Positions 14,185 to 21,235 of a DNA stretch of 21,235 bases are shown here, one piece after another. The position numbers and the translations under genes were made by a program. The stretch is taken from NCBI GenBank assembly GCA_041559015.1, contig JBFFED010000033.1, positions 1 to 21,235 on the forward strand. The letters are read 5' to 3'. Within the stretch, counting starts at the first letter, position 1. Every line of letters begins with the position of its first letter. This stretch comes from COMBO-56-21 sp041559015. GTDB lineage: Archaea > Thermoplasmatota > Thermoplasmata > UBA10834. The notes below the pieces were generated by a model, which worked only from the letters and a program-made list of their open reading frames with translations, made no database searches and was not told the DNA's origin.

Positions 14185-15252
14185 ATGCATGCCGTGGTGA
14201 AGAGATACAGGCAGCCAGGCGCTCGGATCGAGGACGTGAAGAGGCCAGTCCCGGGCAAGGGCGAGGTCGTCGTGGAGACACTGATGTCGTCCATCTGCGG
14301 CACGGACGTTCACATCTGGGACTGGAACCACTGGGCCCAGAGGCGCCTCAGGTCGCTGCCGATAATCTTCGGGCACGAGATGTGCGGGAAGGTTGTGGAG
14401 CTGGGCGATGGCGTGAAGGGCCTCCGTGAGGGGGACATCGTCTCCGCGGAGACGCACATCGTCGACGGCACGTGCTATCAGTGCAAGACCGACCGGATGC
14501 ACATCTGCAGGAACCTCAAGATACTCGGAGTGGACATGGACGGCGTGTTCGCTGAGTACGTGCTCCTCCCTGAGCGGAACGCAAGGAAGGTGCCCCCCGG
14601 GGTCGACCACCGGCTCGGCTCGCTCCTTGAACCGCTCGGCAACGCCACATTCACCGTGATGCCCCATGACTGCGTGAGCGATGTCAGGGGCAAGACCGTG
14701 GTGGTCACAGGAGGCGGCCCGATTGGCCTCATGGCGGTGGCAATACTGAAGTCCGTCGGGGCGAAGCAGGTCATCCTGAGCGAGCTCGCGAGTGAGAAGG
14801 TGAGGTTCGCCCTCGGGCGCAGGATGGGCGCCGACACTGTGCTGGACGCGGGCATGGGCACGGAGGCGGTCGTGCGCGCGGTCAAGGACGCGACTGACGG
14901 GAACGGGGCCGACGTGTGCCTGGAGATGTCAGGTGCCGCGGTCGCGCTCAAGCAGTGCTTCGAGATGCTGACTCCGGGCGGAAGGGTCTCGATACTTGGC
15001 CTGTACAACGACACGGTCTCGTTGGACGTCAACAATGCGATCACCTTCAAGTCGGCGACAGTCTTCGGCATAACAGGGAGGAAGATGTTCCAGACCTGGG
15101 ACCAGATGTACGGGCTTCTCAAGGACCCGGCCTTCAGGGAGAAGATAGCCTCAATAGTCTCCCATTCGATACCCATGAGGGACATCGAGGAGGGCATGAA
15201 GCTGATCCGCACCAAGGAGGCCGCCAAGGTGTCCCTGAGGCCCGAGTGGTGA
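14185..15252 (+). CDS. tdh: L-threonine 3-dehydrogenase (zinc-dependent)
   Basis: It oxidises L-threonine with NAD+ to 2-amino-3-ketobutyrate. The 355-residue protein is a medium-chain dehydrogenase. Catalytic zinc residues are Cys38 in CGTDVHIWDW, His64 and Glu65 in GHEMCG, and a later Glu in LLEPLGNA; the CGTDVHI context is characteristic of threonine dehydrogenases. The NAD-binding loop is VVVTGGGPIGLMA, with Glu at the end of the next strand (ILSELAS), favouring NAD+. In the structural zinc lobe three cysteines are present (Cys97, Cys100, Cys108), but the first ligand is Asp94. The gene is followed four bases later by kbl, which carries out the next step. Confidence 0.93.
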   Translation: MHAVVKRYRQPGARIEDVKRPVPGKGEVVVETLMSSICGTDVHIWDWNHWAQRRLRSLPIIFGHEMCGKVVELGDGVKGLREGDIVSAETHIVDGTCYQCKTDRMHICRNLKILGVDMDGVFAEYVLLPERNARKVPPGVDHRLGSLLEPLGNATFTVMPHDCVSDVRGKTVVVTGGGPIGLMAVAILKSVGAKQVILSELASEKVRFALGRRMGADTVLDAGMGTEAVVRAVKDATDGNGADVCLEMSGAAVALKQCFEMLTPGGRVSILGLYNDTVSLDVNNAITFKSATVFGITGRKMFQTWDQMYGLLKDPAFREKIASIVSHSIPMRDIEEGMKLIRTKEAAKVSLRPEW

Positions 15253-15256
15253 GGAG

Positions 15257-16456
15257 ATGTCCTCTAGAGACCCAGTTGGATTCCTGAGGGAGGAGTACCG
15301 GAGACTGGTCGAGAACGAGCTCGACTGGAAGCTGAGGGTTCTACAGGGGCCGAGCGCCCCGAGATGCGTGGTCGATGGCAGGCAGGTGCTCATGCTCTGC
15401 TCGAACAACTACCTCAGCCTGAGCAACCACCCGAGATTGAAGGCGGCGGCAACCGAGGCCGTTAGGACTCACGGGGCAGGATCCGGGTCAGTTAGGCCGA
15501 TCGCTGGCAACATGGACCTGCACATGGAGCTCGAGAGGCGGTTGGCCCGTTTCAAGGGGGCGGAGGCGTCGCTCGTCTACCAGACAGGGTTCGCGGCGAA
15601 CTCCGGCCTGATACCTCAGCTCGCGGATGCAGACGACCTGATTGTCAGCGACGAGCTCAACCACGGTAGCATCATAGATGGCGTGAGGTTGTCGAAGGCG
15701 GACCGGGCTGTCTTCAAGCACTGCGATGTCGGGAACCTCGAGAAGGTGATGGCCGACGCGGAGCGGCACAGTCCGTCATACAGGAGGATACTCATAATCA
15801 CCGACGGGGTGTTCAGCATGGACGGGGACATCGCCCCGCTCGACGCGATTGTGAAGGTCGCACGCGCGCACGGCGCCATGGTTTACGTGGACGATGCGCA
15901 CGGAGAGGGCGTGCTCGGCGAGGGCGGAAGGGGGATTGTGTCGCACTTCAGCCTGGGCAGGGCCGACGTACATGTCGAGATGGGCACGTTCTCGAAGGCC
16001 TTCGGGGTCGTCGGAGGGCACGTGTCGGGCAGCAGGGATATGGTCGACTTCGCGTACAACAAGTCGAGGACATGGCTCCTGAGCGGCTCCCATCCGCCTG
16101 CGGTCACCGCGGCCTGCATTGCGGCCGTCGATGTGCTGGAGACGGAGCCTGAGCACGTGAAGAACCTCTGGGCCAACACCGGCTACTTCAGGAGGGGCAT
16201 ACAATCGCTCGGATTCGACACGGGCAACAGCCAGACCCCGATCGTTCCGGTCATGATAGGTGAGAGCGGCGCCGCGAAACGGTTCAGCTCGATGCTGTTT
16301 GAGATGGGCGTGTTCGCCCTGCCAATAGTCTTCCCGATGGTCGCCAAGGACGGGGCCAGGATAAGGACAATCATGAACGCTGCGCTGACAAGGGCCGACC
16401 TCGACGAGGCCCTGGAGGCTTTCGGGAGGATAGGCAAGGAGCTCGGCGTCGTCTAG
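15257..16456 (+). CDS. kbl: 2-amino-3-ketobutyrate CoA ligase (glycine C-acetyltransferase)
   Basis: It cleaves 2-amino-3-ketobutyrate with CoA into glycine and acetyl-CoA. The 399-residue PLP enzyme belongs to the alpha-oxoamine synthase family: LCSNNYLSLSNHP, GAGSGSVRPIAGNMDLHMELE, SDELNHGSIIDG (His136), TDGVFSMDGDIAPL, VDDAHGEGVLG and the PLP lysine Lys247 in GTFSKAFGVVGG. Related members such as 8-amino-7-oxononanoate synthase are hard to separate by motif alone; the adjacent tdh decides. GGTGA at 15248-15252, overlapping the tdh stop, serves as ribosome site. The stop shares a CTAG with the convergent zinc-ribbon gene. Confidence 0.93.
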   Translation: MSSRDPVGFLREEYRRLVENELDWKLRVLQGPSAPRCVVDGRQVLMLCSNNYLSLSNHPRLKAAATEAVRTHGAGSGSVRPIAGNMDLHMELERRLARFKGAEASLVYQTGFAANSGLIPQLADADDLIVSDELNHGSIIDGVRLSKADRAVFKHCDVGNLEKVMADAERHSPSYRRILIITDGVFSMDGDIAPLDAIVKVARAHGAMVYVDDAHGEGVLGEGGRGIVSHFSLGRADVHVEMGTFSKAFGVVGGHVSGSRDMVDFAYNKSRTWLLSGSHPPAVTAACIAAVDVLETEPEHVKNLWANTGYFRRGIQSLGFDTGNSQTPIVPVMIGESGAAKRFSSMLFEMGVFALPIVFPMVAKDGARIRTIMNAALTRADLDEALEAFGRIGKELGVV

Positions 16457-16941
16457 TCCTGCTCTTCGTCCTTCCCGTTCTCCATCTTCTCGGTGGCCGC
16501 GATCTTGAACTCCTCGGTAGGCGTGACCACCTCGAACACCACCGTGTCGACTATGCCTTTCTCTTTCATCGACTGGTTCGGGGGCAGGAGATGATGCTTC
16601 TCGAAGAACTTGATCAGCTGGTCCCTGCCAGCGTCGTCCACCGCCTTCTTGATGACCGAGGGCTTCTTCCAGAATTGCGGTCCCAGCTTGGCGACTGCCC
16701 GTCTCCCCTCTATGTGAAGTACCACCATGTCGTGGTCCTTCGAGAAGAACCTCTCCCTGTTGTCATGGGACACCTCGATGCCCCTGTTCCTGTTAGGGCC
16801 CTGCCAGACCGTGCAGTCGAATAGATCGCCCGGGGAGGACTTCGGAGAAGCGCCGGGGGCTCTGGGAGGGTGAGTCAGGACGTGGCAGTGCGGGCAGAAC
16901 ATCTGTTCCGTCTCGCGCTTGCACCGGTTGCACACACGCAT
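16453..16941 (-). CDS. Zinc-ribbon protein of unknown function
   Basis: The 162-residue protein starts with a rubredoxin-like zinc ribbon, CNRCKRETEQMFCPHC (residues 4-19), with two CxxC pairs. A proline-rich linker follows (residues about 24-36), then a globular domain of about 110 residues that contains FDCTVWQGPNRNRGIEVSHDNRERFFSKDH and a basic helical stretch. The tail is acidic (ENGKDEEQD). I do not recognise the globular domain. The ribbon suggests binding to nucleic acid or to a partner protein. It overlaps kbl at its end and diverges from the small membrane protein gene. Confidence 0.75.
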   Translation of the reverse strand: MRVCNRCKRETEQMFCPHCHVLTHPPRAPGASPKSSPGDLFDCTVWQGPNRNRGIEVSHDNRERFFSKDHDMVVLHIEGRRAVAKLGPQFWKKPSVIKKAVDDAGRDQLIKFFEKHHLLPPNQSMKEKGIVDTVVFEVVTPTEEFKIAATEKMENGKDEEQD

Positions 16942-17063
16942 CTCTTGCCGACCCCGCAGCTTCGGTGAAGCCTCTCAGCCCATTTCAAGGTTCGTACGGC
17001 CTCGCCGGCCAGAAGAGCAAATTTGAAGTACATGGGACTGCGAATATCGCCGTGGTATGCCTG

Positions 17064-17234
17064 ATGTCCTCATCGAACGGTAACAGCATGAGGTCGGGGA
17101 AGGGGCGTGTTCGGCTGACGGGGGAGAAAGCCCAGGACATACTGTGGAAGGTCGCCGCGGCCGCACTCGTGGCGTTCCTGATATACGTCCTCCTACACTT
17201 CGGCTCGCAGCTGGTCGAACTCCAAGGCGACTAG
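17064..17234 (+). CDS. Small single-span membrane protein
   Basis: The 56-residue product has a basic N-terminal half (MRSGKGRVRLTGEKAQ) followed by one hydrophobic helix (about residues 27-47) and a short acidic tail, giving a likely N-in orientation. The frame extends upstream to 16965, but an AAATTTGA TATA-like box near 17018-17025 predicts transcription from about 17047, so ATG 17064 or the in-frame GTG at 17052 is a better start. Size and topology recall Sec61-beta, but the typical GL-rich segment and the conserved pattern before the helix are not visible. I leave the function open. Confidence 0.6.
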   Translation: MSSSNGNSMRSGKGRVRLTGEKAQDILWKVAAAALVAFLIYVLLHFGSQLVELQGD

Positions 17235-17258
17235 TGTCAGGCGGGGCCCGGCGATTCC

Positions 17259-17265
17259 TTTTTAG
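17259..17265 (+). promoter_or_regulatory. TATA-like box of the flavodoxin-like gene
   Basis: TTTTTAG predicts a transcription start near 17288. The short leader would hold the GAGGT ribosome site at 17293-17297. Confidence 0.4.
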
Positions 17266-17303
17266 CGGCCCGCGCGATTACTCTGCACGTGCGAGGTCTG
17301 GAC

Positions 17304-17783
17304 ATGGTGAAGATACTGATATGCTACTATTCGCGATCAGGCAACACGAAGAAGATGGCCTATCTGATACAGAAGGGGGTCATGGAGGAGGACGGGGTTT
17401 CGGTCGATACCAAGGACGTCAAGGATGTCAAGGTTGACGATCTCAAGGGCTACGATGGCATAGTCATCGGCTCGCCGACGTACTATGGCGGGATGGCGTC
17501 TCAGGTGAAGGACCTGCTGGACAGGAGCGTGAAGTTCCACGGGAAGCTCCAGGACAAGGTCGGGGGCGCATTCTCGTCGAGCGCCAACATAGGCGGCGGG
17601 AACGAGACGACGGTCATGGCGATACTGCACGCCCTTCTGATACATGGCATGGTCGTCTGCGGGGACTCCTCGGGGGACCACTACGGCCCCGTCTCGATCG
17701 ACATGCCCAACAAGCGCGTGGAACGCATGTGCGTGCGCTACGGGAAGCGCCTGGCCAGGCTGACGAAGCAGCTACATGGCTGA
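17304..17783 (+). CDS. Flavodoxin-fold NAD(P)H-dependent oxidoreductase, WrbA-like
   Basis: The 159-residue cytosolic protein has the flavodoxin fold. The FMN phosphate loop is SRSGNT at residues 10-15 in ILICYYSRSGNTKKMA. GSPTYYGGMASQVKDLLDRS matches the second FMN contact loop and the active-site tyrosines of WrbA-type quinone reductases. SSANIGGGNETTVMAILHALLIHGMVV is the corresponding third loop. ATG 17304 has GAGGT six bases upstream; the GTG at 17289 in the same frame is a less likely start. It may reduce quinones or act as an electron carrier, and the sequence does not separate these. The gene converges on the DUF6159-like gene, ten bases away. Confidence 0.88.
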   Translation: MVKILICYYSRSGNTKKMAYLIQKGVMEEDGVSVDTKDVKDVKVDDLKGYDGIVIGSPTYYGGMASQVKDLLDRSVKFHGKLQDKVGGAFSSSANIGGGNETTVMAILHALLIHGMVVCGDSSGDHYGPVSIDMPNKRVERMCVRYGKRLARLTKQLHG

Positions 17784-17793
17784 GACTATGCGC

Positions 17794-18597
17794 TCACGTG
17801 AACGGGTTCCCGAATGACATGCCCGTGAACTCCTCGGATATCTTTCCGGTTGTCGCGTATCTGTACAGAGCCGCGACGAGGACTGACTGGGCTGCCGAGA
17901 ACACGAGCCCCAGGACCAGCCAGTATACTACAGCGACGACCACGCCTATGATCACGGCGGAGACGGACGCCAATGCCAACCCGATGACTATCGGAATCAG
18001 CCCCAGGAAGCCGAGCAAGAGGAAGACCACCCCGAGCCCGAGGTTGCCGACTATCGCCTCGCCCCAGGTGTTCTTGAATATGGACACGCTCCTCTTCAGG
18101 GCCTTCCACGGGCCAAGTTTCTCGTAGACGAACACCGGCACTGCGAAGTATGATGCGATGGTGAATGCCAGCCCGAGCGCGCCGATTATGAACTTGCCTA
18201 TGATTCCCGCCCTCTGCTGGATCGCCCTGAGTATGATGCCGATGGTAGCCGCGAAAAGCGTCCACATGAGTATGTACTTGATGTTCTCGGTGGCTATCTT
18301 GAACCCGTCCCGCACTGTCGGGTCGCCCCCGTTCATGCGGATGGTGGCGCAGCCTATCACAGCCACATTGAAGAACACGGCGACGAAGAACGACACGAAG
18401 TAGAAGACTATGAAGAACGCATAGAACGTCCACGAGGATTCGAAATCCGTTGTCATGAATAATCCGACGAGGAACGAACCCAGTATCATGAGCGTCACGA
18501 GCGCTGAAAAGAACGGGAAGAGGAGTATCTCCTTGTCCTTCTTCACAATCCTGAGGCTCATCTTGGTCAGTTGCCAGCCGCGCGATATCTTGCCCAT
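17794..18597 (-). CDS. Multi-pass membrane protein, DUF6159-like
   Basis: The 267-residue protein begins with an amphipathic basic segment (MGKISRGWQLTKMSLRIVKKDKE) and then has about six or seven membrane helices: ILLFPFFSALVTLMILG, a long aromatic-rich pair (FYAFFIVFYFVSFFVAVFF), and Gly/Val-rich helices at the C-terminal end. A cytoplasmic motif KLGPWKALKRSVSIFKNTWG lies between helices. The pattern of a basic N-terminus plus FPFFSA fits DUF6159, a family of unknown function in archaea and bacteria. GGAGGG lies just before the ATG. It is downstream of the TPR gene, with 62 bases between them. Confidence 0.78.
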   Translation of the reverse strand: MGKISRGWQLTKMSLRIVKKDKEILLFPFFSALVTLMILGSFLVGLFMTTDFESSWTFYAFFIVFYFVSFFVAVFFNVAVIGCATIRMNGGDPTVRDGFKIATENIKYILMWTLFAATIGIILRAIQQRAGIIGKFIIGALGLAFTIASYFAVPVFVYEKLGPWKALKRSVSIFKNTWGEAIVGNLGLGVVFLLLGFLGLIPIVIGLALASVSAVIIGVVVAVVYWLVLGLVFSAAQSVLVAALYRYATTGKISEEFTGMSFGNPFT

Positions 18598-18659
18598 CGA
18601 AAACCCTCCCTGAGAGACATGCGCTCATAGGCCGTTCTGTCTGATGAACCTTTCTTTGG

Positions 18660-21235
18660 TCAGAGGCGGCTGAGCTCGTCCTCCGAGGGTTTCTTCTTCT
18701 GGGCCCTCTGTTCCTTAGCCCTCTTCCTCGGCCTCTCCTCCTCTTCCGCTTCCTCCTCCGCCTCCTCCTCGGGCGGCTCGTCTGGCTCAGCGGCCTTGGT
18801 CCCGTGCCTCTCGGGTTTGGCTTCGGACACTTCCTTGAGGGGCGTGTTGCACCTCGGGCATCTGTCAGACCCCCGGACGCACTCTCTGCACAACACGGCC
18901 TTGCACTTCTTGCACCTCACCACGGCGATGCCACCGTGGAACAGGCATCTCCTGCCTACGAGGTCTGATGGGACCTCCTCCTCCATCTCGGCCTCCTTCT
19001 TTCGCTTGGCCTTGGGCGGTTCTTCGTACACTCTGCGCCTGACCGCCTCCACCTCTCTGCTGTACCGTCTCTTGGGGCCGGCTTCCTCCTCATCCTCAGG
19101 GGGTTCGTGCTCCCTCCTGCGCTGCTGGGGCGGCGGAGGTCTGTGCCTCGGGCGCCTCTCCTCGTAATCCTCGGGCATGCCCGGGGTCCCTCGCCTCATC
19201 TCACGCTCATCGTAGGTTTCATACCTGCCGTACCCGTCGCTGACGATGGACCTCAGCTCCACGGCCTCTGCAGTCATCCCTCCCTCCTCGAAGGTCTGTA
19301 AGATGGTCGTGAGCTGCCGAGCCCAATACGGCCCGATGCCCAGGTTCCTGATGAGCCCGAGCACATTCTTCTGATCATTGGGGAGCTCGAGCGCCTGCCT
19401 GAGCAGGGTCTCCGTCTGTGGATCCGCCACCTTGGTGGAGAACTCGTGCACCTCGACTGCTTGGATGTAGCTGAGGATCCTCTTCGCGCTGGCGATCCTC
19501 AGGTCCGGGAAGTTCACGGTTATGTCGCACAGCCTCAGCCCGTGCGCGGCCAGGTCACGCTTCTCCATGGCGTTCACGAGGACCTCCCTGGCCATCTTCT
19601 CGTACCTGTCGAAATCCTCGCGGCTCATCCCGGAGAGGCTGAACTCAGCCTTGCCGCTCAGGAACTCCATGACGTCGTTCAGGAACGCGTATGGGATCCC
19701 GCATATCCTGAACGCCTCTTCTTTCGACACGGGCCTCCCGTGGGTGTACTCGAACTCGAGAACGGCCCTCGAATAGTCCTCTATCTTGTTCCTGCGGATG
19801 TCCTCCTCGGCCTGCTTCCTCCCCTCGACGGCGGCCTCGAAGTACGGGTCTATGCTGAGCGCGTGCTCGTAGCATCTGAGCGCCTGCTCGGCCCTTCCGA
19901 GGCCCATGAGGACATGGGCCTTGCTCTTCCAGGCCTCCTTGTCGTTCGAGTCCAGTCCTATCGCCCTATCGTAGGAGCTGACCGCCTCTTCGAGCAGGCC
20001 CTGGTTCTCCATGGCGAATCCCTTGCTCATCCATATCTTGGGTTTGGAGCTGTCGATGTCAAGGGCCCTGTCGAAGCACGAGTTCGCGTCGACGTTGTTC
20101 CCCACCTCCATATACAGGAGGCCCAAGCGGTACCACGCCGATTGATCCCCAGGGTCGACGTCCAGCGCCCGCATGTACGACTTTATGGCCTCCTCCTTGC
20201 TCCCGGTGGCCTCAAAGGCCTTCGCGCGGCTCTTCCACATGTCCTTGTCGTTGGAGCCGAGCCTGATGGCCTCGTCGAACGCGCCGAGCGCCTCGGGCAC
20301 TCTGTTCAGCTTCAGAAGCGCCATGCCCGTGTACTTCAGGACGGCCCCGTCCTTGGGTGCGAGTCTCCTCGCCTCGTTGAAAGAGCCGATGCTGTCGTCG
20401 AACCTCCCCGTGCTCGCGAGTGTTCGGCCCTCGTTCATGTGGAACTCGGCGACGTTGGGGAGCATCTTGAGTGCCTTCCTGAAGTCCGTGAGCGCCTCCT
20501 CGAGCCTCCTCAGCTCCAGGTATGCCTTGCCCCGGTTGTTCAGGACGAACGGCTGGTTGGGGTCGAGCTTGATTGCGAATTCGAAAGTCTCGGCGGCCTG
20601 AGCAGGGTTGCCCGCGGACAGCAGGAGCAGCCCCTTCCTGTTCAACAGGAAGACGTCCTTGGGGTCCAGCGTGAGCGCCTCCTCGTAGCTCTTCAAGGCC
20701 TCTTCCCCTCTGCCCAGCTTGTCAAGGGCGTTCCCCCGGTCCGCCAGTGCGCTCTTGTTCCTGGGGCTGAGCTTGAGTATCTGGTCCGTCACGTGGACCA
20801 CGCTCTCAGAGTCGTCCATCGCGATCAGAGCCATCTTCTTGAGGTCCAGTAGATCGAGGTCTTCTTTGTTGTGCTCCAGGGCCTTGTTGAAGGACACGAG
20901 GGCGTCGTTGGGCCTCTTCAGGAACAGAGCTGCGCTTCCCTTGTCCACCAGCGTGTCCCTGTCTTTCGGATTCACGGAGAGTATCTCGTTGCAGACCGCG
21001 ATCACCTCCTCGTTATTCTTGAGCCCTTTCAGTAGGTCCCTCTTGGCGACCAGGACGGCCATGTTCTTGGGGGTGAGCCTCAGCGCCTCGTCGTATGCTA
21101 GAAGTGCCTCGCTGGGCTTATTCATGCGGGCGAGCATGAGCCCTTCCTTGATCCTGTAATCCGGAGTCGCCGGGCTGAGTCTGACAGCCTCTCTGACTGA
21201 GGAGAGGGCATCCTCGAAACGCTCGAGCCATTCAA
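18660..21235 (-). CDS. TPR-repeat protein with C-terminal zinc module (partial, N-terminus beyond the window)
   Basis: The 857 visible residues have no start codon that must be used: the frame is open to the right edge and the repeats continue into it, so the N-terminus is missing. Residues 1 to about 465 are one partial and 13 full 34-residue TPR units with the W/L-G-Y-A-P spacing (for example ALKSYEEALTLDPKD). A helical region of about 200 residues follows (EDYSRAVLEFEYTHGRPVSKEE, GIGPYWARQLTTILQTFEEGG). Next are a charged, proline- and arginine-rich linker, a zinc module (CLFHGGIAVVRCKKCKAVLCREC, then CPRC) and a Glu/Lys-rich tail. It probably is a cytosolic scaffold binding several partners. 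The zinc part resembles B-box or double-ribbon folds. Confidence 0.85.
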   Translation of the reverse strand, partial: EWLERFEDALSSVREAVRLSPATPDYRIKEGLMLARMNKPSEALLAYDEALRLTPKNMAVLVAKRDLLKGLKNNEEVIAVCNEILSVNPKDRDTLVDKGSAALFLKRPNDALVSFNKALEHNKEDLDLLDLKKMALIAMDDSESVVHVTDQILKLSPRNKSALADRGNALDKLGRGEEALKSYEEALTLDPKDVFLLNRKGLLLLSAGNPAQAAETFEFAIKLDPNQPFVLNNRGKAYLELRRLEEALTDFRKALKMLPNVAEFHMNEGRTLASTGRFDDSIGSFNEARRLAPKDGAVLKYTGMALLKLNRVPEALGAFDEAIRLGSNDKDMWKSRAKAFEATGSKEEAIKSYMRALDVDPGDQSAWYRLGLLYMEVGNNVDANSCFDRALDIDSSKPKIWMSKGFAMENQGLLEEAVSSYDRAIGLDSNDKEAWKSKAHVLMGLGRAEQALRCYEHALSIDPYFEAAVEGRKQAEEDIRRNKIEDYSRAVLEFEYTHGRPVSKEEAFRICGIPYAFLNDVMEFLSGKAEFSLSGMSREDFDRYEKMAREVLVNAMEKRDLAAHGLRLCDITVNFPDLRIASAKRILSYIQAVEVHEFSTKVADPQTETLLRQALELPNDQKNVLGLIRNLGIGPYWARQLTTILQTFEEGGMTAEAVELRSIVSDGYGRYETYDEREMRRGTPGMPEDYEERRPRHRPPPPQQRRREHEPPEDEEEAGPKRRYSREVEAVRRRVYEEPPKAKRKKEAEMEEEVPSDLVGRRCLFHGGIAVVRCKKCKAVLCRECVRGSDRCPRCNTPLKEVSEAKPERHGTKAAEPDEPPEEEAEEEAEEEERPRKRAKEQRAQKKKPSEDELSRL

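Noticed and set aside
17064..17234. Sec61-beta (SecG-like) assignment for the small membrane protein
   Set aside because: Size and single C-terminal helix fit, but the conserved segment before the helix is not visible, so only a neutral call is made.
18720..18790. Purine/pyrimidine-rich tract as a possible microsatellite
   Set aside because: It encodes the Glu-rich tail of the TPR protein and is explained by GAG codon use.
19446..20852. Long plus-strand open frame of 468 codons opposite the TPR gene
   Set aside because: Its apparent repeats mirror the TPR repeats of the opposite strand; there is no promoter or ribosome site and no domain.
1..21235. CRISPR array or insertion sequence
   Set aside because: I found no regularly spaced direct repeats, no transposase and no terminal inverted repeats; the only repeated DNA is the TPR coding sequence.

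Overview
The window reads as GC-rich archaeal chromosome, most likely a heterotrophic member of the Thermoplasmatota or a related euryarchaeal lineage (the lineage is an inference from gene content and was not tested by phylogeny). The archaeal signs are direct: a GINS replication protein, archaeal-type pantoate kinase, a two-subunit glycine dehydrogenase, a GPN-loop GTPase, a tRNA-Lys with an intron at position 37/38 that can fold as a bulge-helix-bulge, TATA-like boxes about 25 bases before many starts, and GGTGA ribosome binding sites. No stretch longer than 300 bases lacks a gene.

Layout. Bases 1-2343 (minus strand) hold thymidylate kinase, CoaBC and pantoate kinase, a coenzyme A/nucleotide operon whose last gene runs off the left edge. 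Divergent from it is a small Lrp/AsnC-type ligand-binding protein that may start at CTG. Bases 2713-6305 (minus) hold DUF167, a Toprim protein and the two P-protein subunits of the glycine cleavage system, with a GINS gene diverging at 6407. A metallo-beta-lactamase hydrolase of the YycJ/WalJ type converges on GINS. Next come a stand-alone MttB-family methyltransferase without pyrrolysine, the tRNA-Lys(CTT) gene and a GPN-loop GTPase.

Bases 10568-14071 are the most unusual part. Two overlapping genes encode CARF-wHTH proteins, the architecture of CRISPR-linked Csa3 regulators, yet no CRISPR array or cas gene is present. They diverge from a HAD hydrolase coupled to a beta-CASP (RNase J-like) nuclease. 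The AT-rich gap between the two gene pairs carries eight copies of ATAC or its complement GTAT, a good candidate operator cluster.

Bases 14185-16456 hold threonine dehydrogenase and 2-amino-3-ketobutyrate CoA ligase, which convert threonine to glycine. With the glycine dehydrogenase subunits this gives a threonine-to-glycine-to-one-carbon route; the H and T proteins are not in the window. The right part holds a zinc-ribbon protein, a small membrane protein, a flavodoxin-fold protein, a multi-pass membrane protein (DUF6159-like) and a long TPR protein with a C-terminal zinc module that runs off the right edge.
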